NCBI GenBank assembly: GCA_003477045.1
Contig: DMTS01000021.1
Span: forward strand, 1-10,499
Origin: Candidatus Delongbacteria bacterium
GTDB lineage: Bacteria > UBA4055
Direction of reading: 5' to 3'
Length of the DNA: 10,499 nucleotides
Positions 1 to 6,979 of the stretch are shown here, piece after piece. Position 1 is the first letter of the stretch; every line of letters starts with the position of its first letter. A program made the translations under genes and the position numbers. Below the pieces are notes generated by a model, which was given only the letters and a program-made list of their open reading frames with translations, was not told the origin of the DNA and searched no databases.

Positions 1-1308
1 AAAACAAAAGAAGGTGCTACGCAGAGAGAACTACTTGCTTCTTTGGGCAGAGGCGTGAATGTAAGTTCATTGCTTATAGCAGTAGTTTCATATTTCGTGG
101 TAATGAATCTTAATCTCAACAATTATATGGGTATCTGGGCGGCGATTATAACAGGTCTTGTAACAGGACTCGTGATCGGTAAAGCTACAGAGTATTATAC
201 ATCTCATTCATTTAAGCCTACTCAAAATGTAGGTAATGCAGCGGCTACAGGACCTGCTACAGTTATTATTTCAGGTCTAGGACTCGGAATGCTCTCTACA
301 GCGATTCCGGTAATAGCAGTTGCGGCGGGAACTCTGCTTGCATTCGGTTTTGCTTCAGGCTGGGATTTTTCACATACAGGAATGGGACTATACGGCATAG
401 GTATAGCGGCTGTAGGTATGCTTTCAACTCTCGGAATTACTCTTGCTACTGACGCTTACGGTCCGATAGCCGATAACGCAGGCGGAAACGCTGAAATGAG
501 CGGACTGGAAAAAGAAGTAAGAAAAAGAACCGATGCTCTTGATGCTCTCGGAAACACTACTGCAGCTACGGGAAAAGGTTTCGCGATAGGTTCCGCAGCT
601 TTAACAGCTCTTGCTCTATTAGCTTCTTATGTTGATGAGATCAAGATCGCGATGGAAAGAGTAGGCATAACAGTTCTTGAAAAAGCAGGGAATGTTTCGC
701 TTGATACAGCTACTCTAAACGATTTTATGACCCATTTTAACGTTACCCTAATGAACCCGATCGTTCTTATCGGTATATTCATCGGATCGATGATGGTTTT
801 CGTTTTCAGCGGAATGACGATGCTTGCTGTCGGAAGAGCCGCGGGAAAAATGGTTGACGAGGTAAGGCGCCAGTTCAGAGAAATAAAAGGTATCATGGAA
901 GGTACAGCTGAACCTGACTACGCGAGATGCGTAGAGATATCCACAAAAGGCGCTCAGCGCGAAATGATGCTTCCTTCGCTTCTCGCTATAATCGTTCCTG
1001 TACTCACAGGCTGGATGTTCGGAGTAGCCGGTGTGATGGGACTTCTTATCGGCGGTACCTCAACCGGTTTCGTGATGGCTATTTTTATGGCGAATGCGGG
1101 CGGTGCGTGGGATAATGCCAAAAAATATATAGAAGAAGGAAACTTGGGCGGAAAAGGCTCTGATGCGCACAAAGCCGCTGTAACCGGCGACACGGTCGGT
1201 GATCCTTTCAAAGATACTTCAGGACCGAGTTTAAACATCCTGATCAAGCTTATGAGCATGGTCGCTATCGTTATGGCAGGACTTACGGTAACTTACAGTA
1301 TATTCTAA
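1..1308 (+). CDS. hppA: Membrane-bound ion-translocating pyrophosphatase, C-terminal part (5' end cut by window edge)
   Basis: This integral membrane enzyme hydrolyses pyrophosphate and uses the energy to pump H+ or Na+ out of the cytoplasm. The frame is open from base 1, so the TTG at 43 is internal; about 435 residues of a usual ~700 are present. Family signatures seen: DAYGPIADNAGGNAEM (451-498), NAGGAWDNAKKYIEEG (around 1093-1140) and GDTVGDPFKDTSGPS (1186-1230), which carry acidic and lysine residues of the Mg-PPi site. Long hydrophobic segments alternate with these motifs. The sequence GNTTAATGKG (550-579) has Ala and Gly at the positions that are Lys and Thr in K+-independent enzymes, so the K+-dependent subfamily is expected. 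The residues that decide Na+ versus H+ transport lie mostly upstream of the window, so the ion is unresolved. A hairpin terminator follows the TAA stop. Confidence 0.97.
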   Translation, partial: KTKEGATQRELLASLGRGVNVSSLLIAVVSYFVVMNLNLNNYMGIWAAIITGLVTGLVIGKATEYYTSHSFKPTQNVGNAAATGPATVIISGLGLGMLSTAIPVIAVAAGTLLAFGFASGWDFSHTGMGLYGIGIAAVGMLSTLGITLATDAYGPIADNAGGNAEMSGLEKEVRKRTDALDALGNTTAATGKGFAIGSAALTALALLASYVDEIKIAMERVGITVLEKAGNVSLDTATLNDFMTHFNVTLMNPIVLIGIFIGSMMVFVFSGMTMLAVGRAAGKMVDEVRRQFREIKGIMEGTAEPDYARCVEISTKGAQREMMLPSLLAIIVPVLTGWMFGVAGVMGLLIGGTSTGFVMAIFMANAGGAWDNAKKYIEEGNLGGKGSDAHKAAVTGDTVGDPFKDTSGPSLNILIKLMSMVAIVMAGLTVTYSIF

Positions 1309-1320
1309 ATTCAGGATTAG

Positions 1321-1348
1321 AAAAAAAGCCCCGTTCGGGGCTTTTTTT
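1321..1348. terminator. Bidirectional rho-independent terminator between hppA and the MscS-family gene
   Basis: The arm AAAAAAAGCCCC (1321-1332), a 4-nt loop GTTC, and the arm GGGGCTTTTTTT (1337-1348) form a perfect 12-bp stem. A GC-rich core flanked by A and T tracts gives a U-run on either strand, so it should end both converging transcripts. Its right arm overlaps the last two bases of the channel gene's TAA stop (1347-1349). Confidence 0.93.
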
Positions 1349-2399
1349 ATTTCTTGTAGATCGTCTGAGTCGGATAAGCGAATTCAAGTCCCTTCTCATT
1401 AAAGCGGTTTAAGATCTCAAGATTGATCTTAGACTGTGTGTTAAGAATATCAGCTTCTTTTCTTATGTAATAAATGAATAGTATTCCGAGAGAGAAATCA
1501 CCCCAGCTGTTAAATGACACCAGACAGTTTTCTGTTACGATATCCTGATTGTTCTTAATAATATCTTTTAACATGTTCATAGCCAGTTCCATTTTATCGG
1601 GTGCTGTTCCGTAAACAAGGCCAAGATTGACAACCACTTTTCTTGTAGGCTCGGCAGAATTGTTCGTTACGCTTGATTCAGCGAATCTTGAATTCGGTAT
1701 AGTAACCAGTCTTCCGTCAAGCTTTCTGATGCGTGTGCTTCTTATTCCGACTTCGTCAACAACACCGTCGTCTCCGCCGATAACTACCCAGTCGCCGAGC
1801 TTGAACGGCTTATCAATAAATATCATCACTCCGCCGAAAACATTTTTAACTGTATCCTGAGCAGCTAAAGCAAGAGCGAGACCTCCGATTCCGAGTCCTG
1901 CTATCAGGGCCATGATGTCAAATCCCGCATTGTCCAATCCTACGATTATACCGATTATCCAGAGAAGTCCCTTCGCAGCCGTACGCAGGATAGGTATGAT
2001 CTGGTCGTCGAATGTGTTCTCTGATTTCTCAGCAAGCGGCACCAGAATTTCACCGATCAGCGCATCAACAGCTCTTACGATCAGCCAGGTGATGTTGAAG
2101 ATAAGTGCGAACATGAGAGCTCTCTGCATGAAATTCTCGAAGCCTTCAGGAAAAGTCAGCCTGTTGAAACCCATCCACATACCTGTAAGGACGATCCCGT
2201 AAACCACAGGTTTTTCCAGCGCATCAATAAGAGCATCATCAAGGTTGGTTTTTGTTTTAGCGGTAAGTTTCTTAACTACTTCCTTGATCACCCAGTAAAT
2301 TGCTTTCGAGAACAGAATACCGCCGAGAACGAATAAAAGAGAGTAGAACCACTGTTCTACAGTGTTTCCGTAAAAAGCCTTTGAAAGAAAATCTTCCAT
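1347..2399 (-). CDS. MscS-family small-conductance mechanosensitive channel
   Basis: Likely an inner-membrane channel that opens under membrane tension and releases solutes on osmotic downshock. The 350-residue protein has hydrophobic segments at about 17-38, 64-78, 92-115 and 138-156. A Gly/Ala-rich pore helix follows at about 160-182 (AGLGIGGLALALAAQDTVKN), then the signature VFGGVMIFIDKPFKLGDWV and the beta domain with the GVVDEVGIRSTRIRKLDGRLVTIPNS pattern (about 187-238). It is longer than E. coli MscS (286 aa), with one or two extra N-terminal helices. The ATG at 2399 is preceded by GAGGA (2408-2412) at 8 nt. It has its own candidate promoter (2425-2456) and converges on hppA across the shared terminator. 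The family call is firm; whether it gates on tension, or has a regulatory role as in some longer paralogs, is not visible. Confidence 0.95.
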   Translation of the reverse strand: MEDFLSKAFYGNTVEQWFYSLLFVLGGILFSKAIYWVIKEVVKKLTAKTKTNLDDALIDALEKPVVYGIVLTGMWMGFNRLTFPEGFENFMQRALMFALIFNITWLIVRAVDALIGEILVPLAEKSENTFDDQIIPILRTAAKGLLWIIGIIVGLDNAGFDIMALIAGLGIGGLALALAAQDTVKNVFGGVMIFIDKPFKLGDWVVIGGDDGVVDEVGIRSTRIRKLDGRLVTIPNSRFAESSVTNNSAEPTRKVVVNLGLVYGTAPDKMELAMNMLKDIIKNNQDIVTENCLVSFNSWGDFSLGILFIYYIRKEADILNTQSKINLEILNRFNEKGLEFAYPTQTIYKK

Positions 2400-2424
2400 A
2401 ATTTATATCCTCAATTATTTTTGG

Positions 2425-2456
2425 CAAATATAATAAAACAAATAGCTTGATGTCAA
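2425..2456 (-). promoter_or_regulatory. Candidate promoter of the MscS-family gene
   Basis: On the minus strand a perfect TTGACA (2451-2456) is followed after 18 nt by TATATT (2427-2432), read as TATATTTG. The last eight bases fit the Bacteroidota-type TAnnTTTG element. The predicted start near 2420 gives a ~20-nt leader containing the GAGGA ribosome site. The -35 box sits inside the hairpin that ends the upstream nitroreductase gene. Confidence 0.6.
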
Positions 2457-2460
2457 GCTA
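2443..2460 (-). terminator. Small hairpin, probable terminator of the PAP2-dgkA-nitroreductase group
   Basis: TAGCTTGA (2443-2450) and TCAAGCTA (2453-2460) are perfect inverted 8-mers separated by 2 nt, giving in practice a 7-bp stem with a 4-nt loop. On the minus strand the stem is followed by a T-rich run (TTTGTTTTATTATATTT). The stop codon TAG of the nitroreductase gene is the first three bases of the stem. GC content is low, so termination may be partial. Confidence 0.5.
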
Positions 2461-3207
2461 AACTTTTCCGACCGGAGCAAGATATATTACGAACTCGTCC
2501 TTTCCGTCGGCACGAACGAATTCGTTGCACAGCTTCTGATCGTAAGCGCCTATTCCGCAGGTACCGCAGCGAATTGCTTCGCAAGCAAGATAAAGGTTCT
2601 GGCAGAGATGTCCGGCATCAAGTGCTACTAGTTTAGGGGAAGCATCGATATATCTCCATTCGGTCCTGTACGGTACCGCAGTCCAGATAAAATAAACCGC
2701 AGGTTTCCAGAACTGTTCAAGTGTGGCTTCATTAAGCTTTTTTTCCATACCTTTTATGTATTTTTGTTCAAAGCATAAAGAATGTTCAAGAGGCAGGTAG
2801 CGGTAAATTCCTTTTACAAGCCCTTCAACATTCCATATAAAAAGATATGTTTCAAACGGATGTCTCGCGCCGCCGGAAGGAACAGTCCTTAAAGAATATT
2901 TTTCGGTTTTTTTTCTGACGCCCTGAGTAGAATAGAGAAGGAAAGAAAGTTCTTCAATGGTCAGACTTTCCTGTGTATATTTTCTTCTGCTCTGCCTGTT
3001 CAGGATGGCCTTTTTAAGAGATATCCTACCGATGTTTTTCCATTTTTCTTTAGGCAGCAGAGGAATTATCTTCTTTTTGGGATCACAGGGTTTTTCTAAT
3101 TCAGGTACGGTTTTTTTCTTAGCCTGATCAGAAGAGTTGAATTCTAAGATATCCCAGTTCGACTTCAGAAATATCCTGTCTTTTACCAGTTTGTCACTTA
3201 TCTTCAT
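2458..3207 (-). CDS. SagB-type nitroreductase-like flavoprotein (stand-alone)
   Basis: Predicted FMN-dependent oxidoreductase of the nitroreductase superfamily, SagB-like branch; 249 residues and no signal peptide, so cytoplasmic. Visible features: an N-terminal extension of ~60 residues rich in Lys and Pro; the flavin-phosphate Arg cluster RQSRRKY (71-77); EELSFLLYSTQGV (85-97); the SagB hallmark VPSGGARHPFETYLFIWNVEGL (109-130) followed by KGIYRYLPLEHSL; and LDAGHLCQNLYLACEAIRCGTCGIGAYD (196-223). SagB proteins in toxin clusters oxidise azolines to azoles, but no cyclodehydratase (SagC/D) or precursor peptide gene is present, so that role is not supported here and the substrate is unknown. 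The start ATG follows a strong AAGGAGG (3212-3218). It is the last gene of the group with PAP2 and dgkA, 15 nt after dgkA, and ends in the small hairpin. Confidence 0.85.
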   Translation of the reverse strand: MKISDKLVKDRIFLKSNWDILEFNSSDQAKKKTVPELEKPCDPKKKIIPLLPKEKWKNIGRISLKKAILNRQSRRKYTQESLTIEELSFLLYSTQGVRKKTEKYSLRTVPSGGARHPFETYLFIWNVEGLVKGIYRYLPLEHSLCFEQKYIKGMEKKLNEATLEQFWKPAVYFIWTAVPYRTEWRYIDASPKLVALDAGHLCQNLYLACEAIRCGTCGIGAYDQKLCNEFVRADGKDEFVIYLAPVGKV

Positions 3208-3222
3208 AAAACCTCCTTTTTA

Positions 3223-3594
3223 TCAGAACTTAGGTATAAAAATTATAAGCCCCACAACTACAGCTACAACTGCAGCTACAAGAACCATCGCGGCGCAAAG
3301 ATCTTTTGTGATTCCTATGATCTTATTATGTTCAGGAGAAACAAAATCCGCTATTCTCTCGATCGCGGAATTGAATATTTCCGAAACAAGCACGAATCCT
3401 ATGACTATCGTAATAAGGATCCATTCAGTTCCGTTAAGCTCATAGAATGTCCCTAATAGAACAGTCGCAAGCGCAGCGAAAAAATGAACTCTGAAATTGG
3501 GTTCTTCCGTGAACATTGTACACAAACCTTTAAAAGCGAATTTAAAGCTGTTTATCCTGTTACGAAATGATATTCCGAGACTTGTTTTACTCAT
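3223..3594 (-). CDS. dgkA: Diacylglycerol kinase / undecaprenol kinase (DgkA family)
   Basis: Small integral membrane kinase that phosphorylates diacylglycerol or, in many bacteria, undecaprenol, using ATP at the inner face of the cytoplasmic membrane. At 123 residues it has the family's usual size and three membrane helices (about 35-52, 56-74 and 96-119). Signature residues seen: EEPNFRVHFFAA (about 30-41), the catalytic/metal motif SEIFNSAIERIADF (71-84), and KDLCAAMVLVAAV (97-109), equivalent to the family's KDxAAGAVL. An amphipathic N-terminal segment (FRNRINSFKFAFKG) precedes it. The SD AAGGAG (3604-3609) overlaps the stop codon of the upstream PAP2 gene, 13 nt away, so the two are probably translationally linked. 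Substrate (lipid versus polyprenol) cannot be decided from sequence; the form resembles the shorter DgkA/UdpK proteins found widely outside Proteobacteria. Confidence 0.93.
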   Translation of the reverse strand: MSKTSLGISFRNRINSFKFAFKGLCTMFTEEPNFRVHFFAALATVLLGTFYELNGTEWILITIVIGFVLVSEIFNSAIERIADFVSPEHNKIIGITKDLCAAMVLVAAVVAVVVGLIIFIPKF

Positions 3595-3607
3595 TATTTA
3601 TATCTCC

Positions 3608-4330
3608 TTATAAATCAATCATTACGCTTAACCCGTATGAATCATTCCCGAATTCGGGAAAAGCGTAAATATTATTTTTTTCTCCTAATCCGAAAGGATG
3701 CCAGTCTCTAAGCGTTTCAAACTGATAGACAAGATCCGCGCAGAGAATGCCTATTCCGGCTCCCGCAAGCACATCACCTGTCCAGTGGTTATTGTTCATT
3801 ATTCTCAGCGCGCCTGTGGAAACAGCGAAAACATATCCGCTGCAAGCTATATAGAGGTTGGAATCTTTATATTCATGGTATAAAACTGTTGCGTTAGTGA
3901 ATGCAATATTCGTGTGACTCGAAGGGAAGGACTCTCTGTTGTCGCCGTTGGGTCTTAATTTGTTCGTTGAGTATTTCAGCGACTGAACTATTGTTTGGGA
4001 CGCGAGATTTGCGATCGCAAAATACTTTGCTCTCTGGAAAAAATTATTTTTTGCTTTTAAGCCGATCCAGTCAAAGAAGAAAATTTCAAAAGCCGGGACA
4101 TGAACGATATAGTCGTCAGCTTCACAATTAAAGTCATTTCCGACAAAATTCCGTAAATCAGACTGAATATCCTTTTCAAAATCGCTTCCGCTTATTGCTG
4201 CTCCGGCTGTTATAAGACATAGTGGAAGTATAAACGGTCTGATCGATAAATCGCTGTCTGTTCTCAGGCTGTCTTCCAAAGCTGAAACAGATAACGGCAA
4301 CACTATGACCAAAAACAAGAAAAATCTCAT
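3608..4330 (-). CDS. Exported PAP2-family phosphatase
   Basis: Type 2 phosphatidic acid phosphatase superfamily member, expected to remove phosphate from a lipid (phosphatidate, undecaprenyl pyrophosphate or lipid A are the family's known choices) on the periplasmic side. The full three-part active site is present (numbering from ATG 4330): KYSTNKLRP (119-127), PSSH (136-139) and RIMNNNHWTGD (176-186), with nucleophile His182 and the Arg/His/Asp set intact. An N-terminal signal peptide or anchor (MRFFLFLVIVLPLSVSA) and hydrophobic stretches near 33-48, 98-114 and around 186-203 suggest a membrane or envelope location. The C-terminus ends in a short strand-like YGLSVMIDL. A TTG two codons upstream (4336) could also start the gene; ATG is preferred, but neither has an SD. 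It heads the group with dgkA, whose reaction runs in the opposite sense. It lies 40 nt after the helicase gene. Confidence 0.9.
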   Translation of the reverse strand: MRFFLFLVIVLPLSVSALEDSLRTDSDLSIRPFILPLCLITAGAAISGSDFEKDIQSDLRNFVGNDFNCEADDYIVHVPAFEIFFFDWIGLKAKNNFFQRAKYFAIANLASQTIVQSLKYSTNKLRPNGDNRESFPSSHTNIAFTNATVLYHEYKDSNLYIACSGYVFAVSTGALRIMNNNHWTGDVLAGAGIGILCADLVYQFETLRDWHPFGLGEKNNIYAFPEFGNDSYGLSVMIDL

Positions 4331-4333
4331 ATT

Positions 4334-4364
4334 CAAAAATAAGTAACTATAGTATCTAAATCAA
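4334..4364 (-). promoter_or_regulatory. Weak candidate promoter of the PAP2-dgkA group
   Basis: TTGATT (4359-4364), a 17-nt gap and TATTTT (4336-4341), read as TATTTTTG, fit the same TAnnTTTG pattern as two other promoters in this window. The implied start site falls on or next to the ATG at 4330, so a transcript from here would be leaderless or nearly so, which agrees with the lack of an SD. The match may be chance in AT-rich DNA, and read-through from the helicase gene is equally possible. Confidence 0.3.
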
Positions 4365-4370
4365 GACAAA

Positions 4371-5735
4371 TTAAACAGTTTTATATTGAGGCTTCCGTCT
4401 GTATTCCACCGTTTTCGGACTTTTGATCTCTGCAGGTTTTGGCTTAAAGCGGTCGGGCGAACGATGTACAGGTTTTTTATTCTGCGGTCTGGCTTCAGGT
4501 TTTCTTTCTGCTACTTTCCTCGGGAATTCTTTTTCAGAAGATTTAGCGGGAATTATACCCGTGAAAGGGTAAGGATGGTTTTCAATTATCGTGATCTTTT
4601 TTGCTATCAGTTTTTCGACATCGCGCAGGAATGGTCTTTCTTCCGCATCGCAAAATGAATAAGAAGTGCCCTTTGATCCGGCTCTGCCTGTTCTGCCGAT
4701 CCGGTGAACATACATTTCGGCTATATTTGATATTTCATAGTTTATTACATATTCGAGGTCGTTCACATCTATGCCTCTCGCGGCTATATCGGTAGCCACA
4801 AGTACCCGTGTCGTTTGTGCTTTAAAGTTAGTCAGAGCTCTTTGTCTTGCATTCTGCGCTTTGTTTCCGTGTATAGCTTCAGCTGTGATATTATGGTTTT
4901 GAAGGACTCTCACTACTTTATCCGCACCGTGTTTTGTGCGTGTGAAGACAAGAGCGGTTCTTATCTTCGGATCTTTTAAAAGATCAACGAGCAGAGCGGT
5001 TTTATTTCCTTTATCAACGAAATAAACGAACTGGTCTATGGTATCTACGGTTGACGATATGGGAGTAACCGAAACATGCGAAGGGTCTTTTAGAATTGTT
5101 CCGGCAAGTTTTATGATCTCATCAGGCATAGTTGCCGAGAAGAACAGCGACTGTCTTTTTTTAGGAAGTACGGCAAGAACTTTCTTAATGTCATGAATAA
5201 ATCCCATGTCGAGCATACGGTCAGCTTCATCGAGAACGAATATTTCTATATCCTGAAGGCTGATAAATTTCTGATTCATAAGGTCAAGAAGTCTTCCGGG
5301 AGTGGCTATTACTATGTCAACACCATCCTTTAAATACTGGGTCTGAGGATACTGGCTTACGCCGCCGAATATTACTACGGATTTTAATTTTGTGTATCTG
5401 CCGTAAGCTTTAAAACTTTCCTCTATCTGGATAGCAAGTTCCCTTGTCGGCGTCAGGATCAGGCTTCTTATCTTTCTTTTTCCTTCATGTTTTTTTTCGC
5501 CAAGCATCTGCAGGATAGGGACTGCGAAAGCGGCTGTTTTACCTGTACCTGTCTGTGCGCATCCAAGCAGGTCTTTCCCTTTCAGTACGATCGGAATTGC
5601 CTGTTCCTGTATAGGAGTCGGTGTTTTATAGCCTTCTACTGCTATCGCCCTTAAAATGGGCTCGATTATGTTCAATGCTTTGAACGGTGAATTTTCGTTA
5701 ACGGGTGAAACCTCAGATTTTATTCTATTCGTCAA
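4371..5735 (-). CDS. rhlE: DEAD-box RNA helicase, RhlE type
   Basis: ATP-dependent RNA helicase acting on structured RNA, with likely roles in ribosome assembly, mRNA turnover or cold adaptation. All core motifs are intact in the 454 residues: Q motif region FKALNI...TPTPIQEQAIP (18-48), AQTGTGKT (60-67), PTREL (96-100), TPGR (145-148), DEAD (169-172), SAT (200-202), VFTRTKHGADKVV (263-275), ATDIAARGIDV (314-324) and HRIGRTGR (344-351). A basic, Pro/Lys/Arg-rich tail without fold (about 400-454) is typical of RhlE and probably binds RNA. The start is TTG: AGAGGA (5742-5747) lies 6 nt upstream, an in-frame TAG at 5751-5753 rules out any earlier ATG/GTG/TTG, and the next candidate would delete part of the Q motif. 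A candidate promoter lies at 5789-5817. No terminator is visible before the PAP2 gene 40 nt downstream. Confidence 0.96.
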   Translation of the reverse strand: MTNRIKSEVSPVNENSPFKALNIIEPILRAIAVEGYKTPTPIQEQAIPIVLKGKDLLGCAQTGTGKTAAFAVPILQMLGEKKHEGKRKIRSLILTPTRELAIQIEESFKAYGRYTKLKSVVIFGGVSQYPQTQYLKDGVDIVIATPGRLLDLMNQKFISLQDIEIFVLDEADRMLDMGFIHDIKKVLAVLPKKRQSLFFSATMPDEIIKLAGTILKDPSHVSVTPISSTVDTIDQFVYFVDKGNKTALLVDLLKDPKIRTALVFTRTKHGADKVVRVLQNHNITAEAIHGNKAQNARQRALTNFKAQTTRVLVATDIAARGIDVNDLEYVINYEISNIAEMYVHRIGRTGRAGSKGTSYSFCDAEERPFLRDVEKLIAKKITIIENHPYPFTGIIPAKSSEKEFPRKVAERKPEARPQNKKPVHRSPDRFKPKPAEIKSPKTVEYRRKPQYKTV

Positions 5736-5741
5736 AATCTT

Positions 5742-5747
5742 TCCTCT
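5742..5747 (-). promoter_or_regulatory. Ribosome binding site that fixes the TTG start of the helicase
   Basis: AGAGGA on the minus strand, 6 nt before the TTG at 5735. With the in-frame TAG at 5751-5753 just upstream, it leaves TTG as the only standard start that keeps the N-terminus of the helicase domain. Confidence 0.8.
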
Positions 5748-5788
5748 TTTCTATGAGTTAATTATTTTTAATTTGAAATCCGGGCGGA

Positions 5789-5817
5789 AATATAACCTTT
5801 AGGACACAATTTAGCAA
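5789..5817 (-). promoter_or_regulatory. Candidate promoter of the helicase gene
   Basis: TTGCTA (5812-5817), a 17-nt gap and TATATT (5789-5794) on the minus strand. The expected start near 5782 gives a ~46-nt leader ending in the AGAGGA site. The -10 reads TATATTTC, one base off the TAnnTTTG form. It lies in the 95-nt gap after the acyltransferase gene, where no convincing terminator is visible. Confidence 0.45.
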
Positions 5818-5830
5818 GGTAAAACACCAA

Positions 5831-6970
5831 TTAAAAAAAAACTTTAAATAATTTTTTGAACCAGTCTTTATCCATACAGGGTCTTTCTACAAGCAGAAAA
5901 AATACGGATGAGATTGACAATACAAGGGATAGCAGAATTATTGAGTAAATTGTAACATTTATGTAAGAGTATTTCGAAAAGGAAAGGTTGCAAACAGGAT
6001 TACCGAACAGGCTTAGAATAGAAGCATGCAGTAAATAAATCGTGTAGCACATACCGCCAATATTAGTTATTAATCTGAAAGAGAGAAATTTAAATATTTT
6101 ATGAAATAAGACATAATAGTACAGAAAAAATATACTGATAAGCAGCATCAACTCCCATATAAACCTTTGTAGATCAGTATTAAAATCAGCATCTGTAAAA
6201 ATCCATATTATCGAAAAGAAAAACAGCCCTATCAGAAAGTCGTACTTTGTTTTAGGTAACAGTGCTGAATCTGACACATACAGATCTGCTAATAAAAAAC
6301 CGATTAAAAAGTACTGAAAAAAATTGATCAGACTGATAAAAGGCATCGGGCTGAAAACGAAATGATTTATAACTAAGAAAAATACAGCTATAAAAATCAT
6401 CGACAATCGCCTTCCCGATAATGACCTGACTGAAAAAATGTACGCCATTAAAGGAGCCAGGATATAAAACTGGACTTCAACTTCCAAACTCCATGTAGCG
6501 CCGTTCAATTCGGGCAAAGTGTCAGGAAAAATGAAATTATGCGTATAGGTAATTGATGACAAATAGCTTATTATTCCGTTTTGCAGCGTAAGTATCTCAG
6601 CCACATAAACAGCTCCGAACAACAATATAGTCATAACAATTATATAGGGCGGTTCTAATCGGGTCAATCTTCTTAAAAAGTAATTTTTGATGCTGACCGG
6701 CTTTCCTTTCGCCAGATGAAACTTGGCAAACGGCATTCCCAAAATAAAACCGCTGATAGCAAAAAAAAGGGGGACTCCGAGATGCCCGTGCGAGACAATA
6801 TGTTTCAGGAATGAATAGTCTATCGTATCGGCATATTGATTTATATCTTTAACTTTTAAGAATTCGCTTAAATGAAACAAAACAACACTGGTGATCGCGA
6901 TAAACCTTAAACCGTCGATCTCCGGTATAAAACCGCCTGAAGAAGTAATTCGTTTAAACGATAATTTCAT
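5831..6970 (-). CDS. Membrane acyltransferase, OafA/YrhL type (acyltransferase family 3)
   Basis: Predicted multi-pass inner-membrane enzyme that transfers an acyl group, often acetyl, to an envelope or exported sugar polymer or small molecule; the acceptor is unknown. From ATG 6970 it has 379 residues and about ten hydrophobic segments. Family landmarks: EIDGLRFIAITSVVLFHL near the N-terminus (about 17-34, with the conserved Arg22 and His33), GHLGVPLFFAISGFILG (62-78), RRLTRLEPPYII (100-111), NGATWSLEVEVQFYILAP (156-173) and the C-terminal VERP (361-364). ATG 6970 is preferred over the in-frame ATG at 7006, because AAGGGG (6974-6979) precedes it and the earlier start would lie inside fba. 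It follows fba by 7 nt, so the two are probably co-transcribed. It has no C-terminal SGNH domain. Base composition is visibly more AT-rich than its neighbours, which hints at separate ancestry. Confidence 0.92.
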   Translation of the reverse strand: MKLSFKRITSSGGFIPEIDGLRFIAITSVVLFHLSEFLKVKDINQYADTIDYSFLKHIVSHGHLGVPLFFAISGFILGMPFAKFHLAKGKPVSIKNYFLRRLTRLEPPYIIVMTILLFGAVYVAEILTLQNGIISYLSSITYTHNFIFPDTLPELNGATWSLEVEVQFYILAPLMAYIFSVRSLSGRRLSMIFIAVFFLVINHFVFSPMPFISLINFFQYFLIGFLLADLYVSDSALLPKTKYDFLIGLFFFSIIWIFTDADFNTDLQRFIWELMLLISIFFLYYYVLFHKIFKFLSFRLITNIGGMCYTIYLLHASILSLFGNPVCNLSFSKYSYINVTIYSIILLSLVLSISSVFFLLVERPCMDKDWFKKLFKVFF

Positions 6971-6973
6971 TTG

Positions 6974-6979
6974 CCCCTT
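6974..6979 (-). promoter_or_regulatory. Ribosome binding site of the acyltransferase, overlapping the fba stop codon
   Basis: AAGGGG on the minus strand, 3 nt before ATG 6970; its first two bases are the last two of the fba TAA stop (6978-6980). The short spacing is not ideal, but translational coupling to fba would help. It supports 6970 rather than 7006 as the start. Confidence 0.55.

Noticed and set aside
954..1259. Antisense frame of 101 codons opposite hppA
   Set aside because: Lies entirely opposite conserved hppA motifs, has no ribosome site and no recognisable protein features.
43..1308. TTG at 43 as the start of the pyrophosphatase
   Set aside because: The frame is open and family-like from base 1, and a complete enzyme is about 700 residues; the TTG is internal.
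2458..3207. An azole-forming toxin (SagBCD-like) cluster
   Set aside because: Only the SagB-like oxidoreductase is present; no cyclodehydratase, precursor peptide or exporter gene nearby.
5795..5820. ACCTT ... AAGGT inverted pair after the acyltransferase gene as a terminator
   Set aside because: Five pairs with a long loop and no following T run in the right place.
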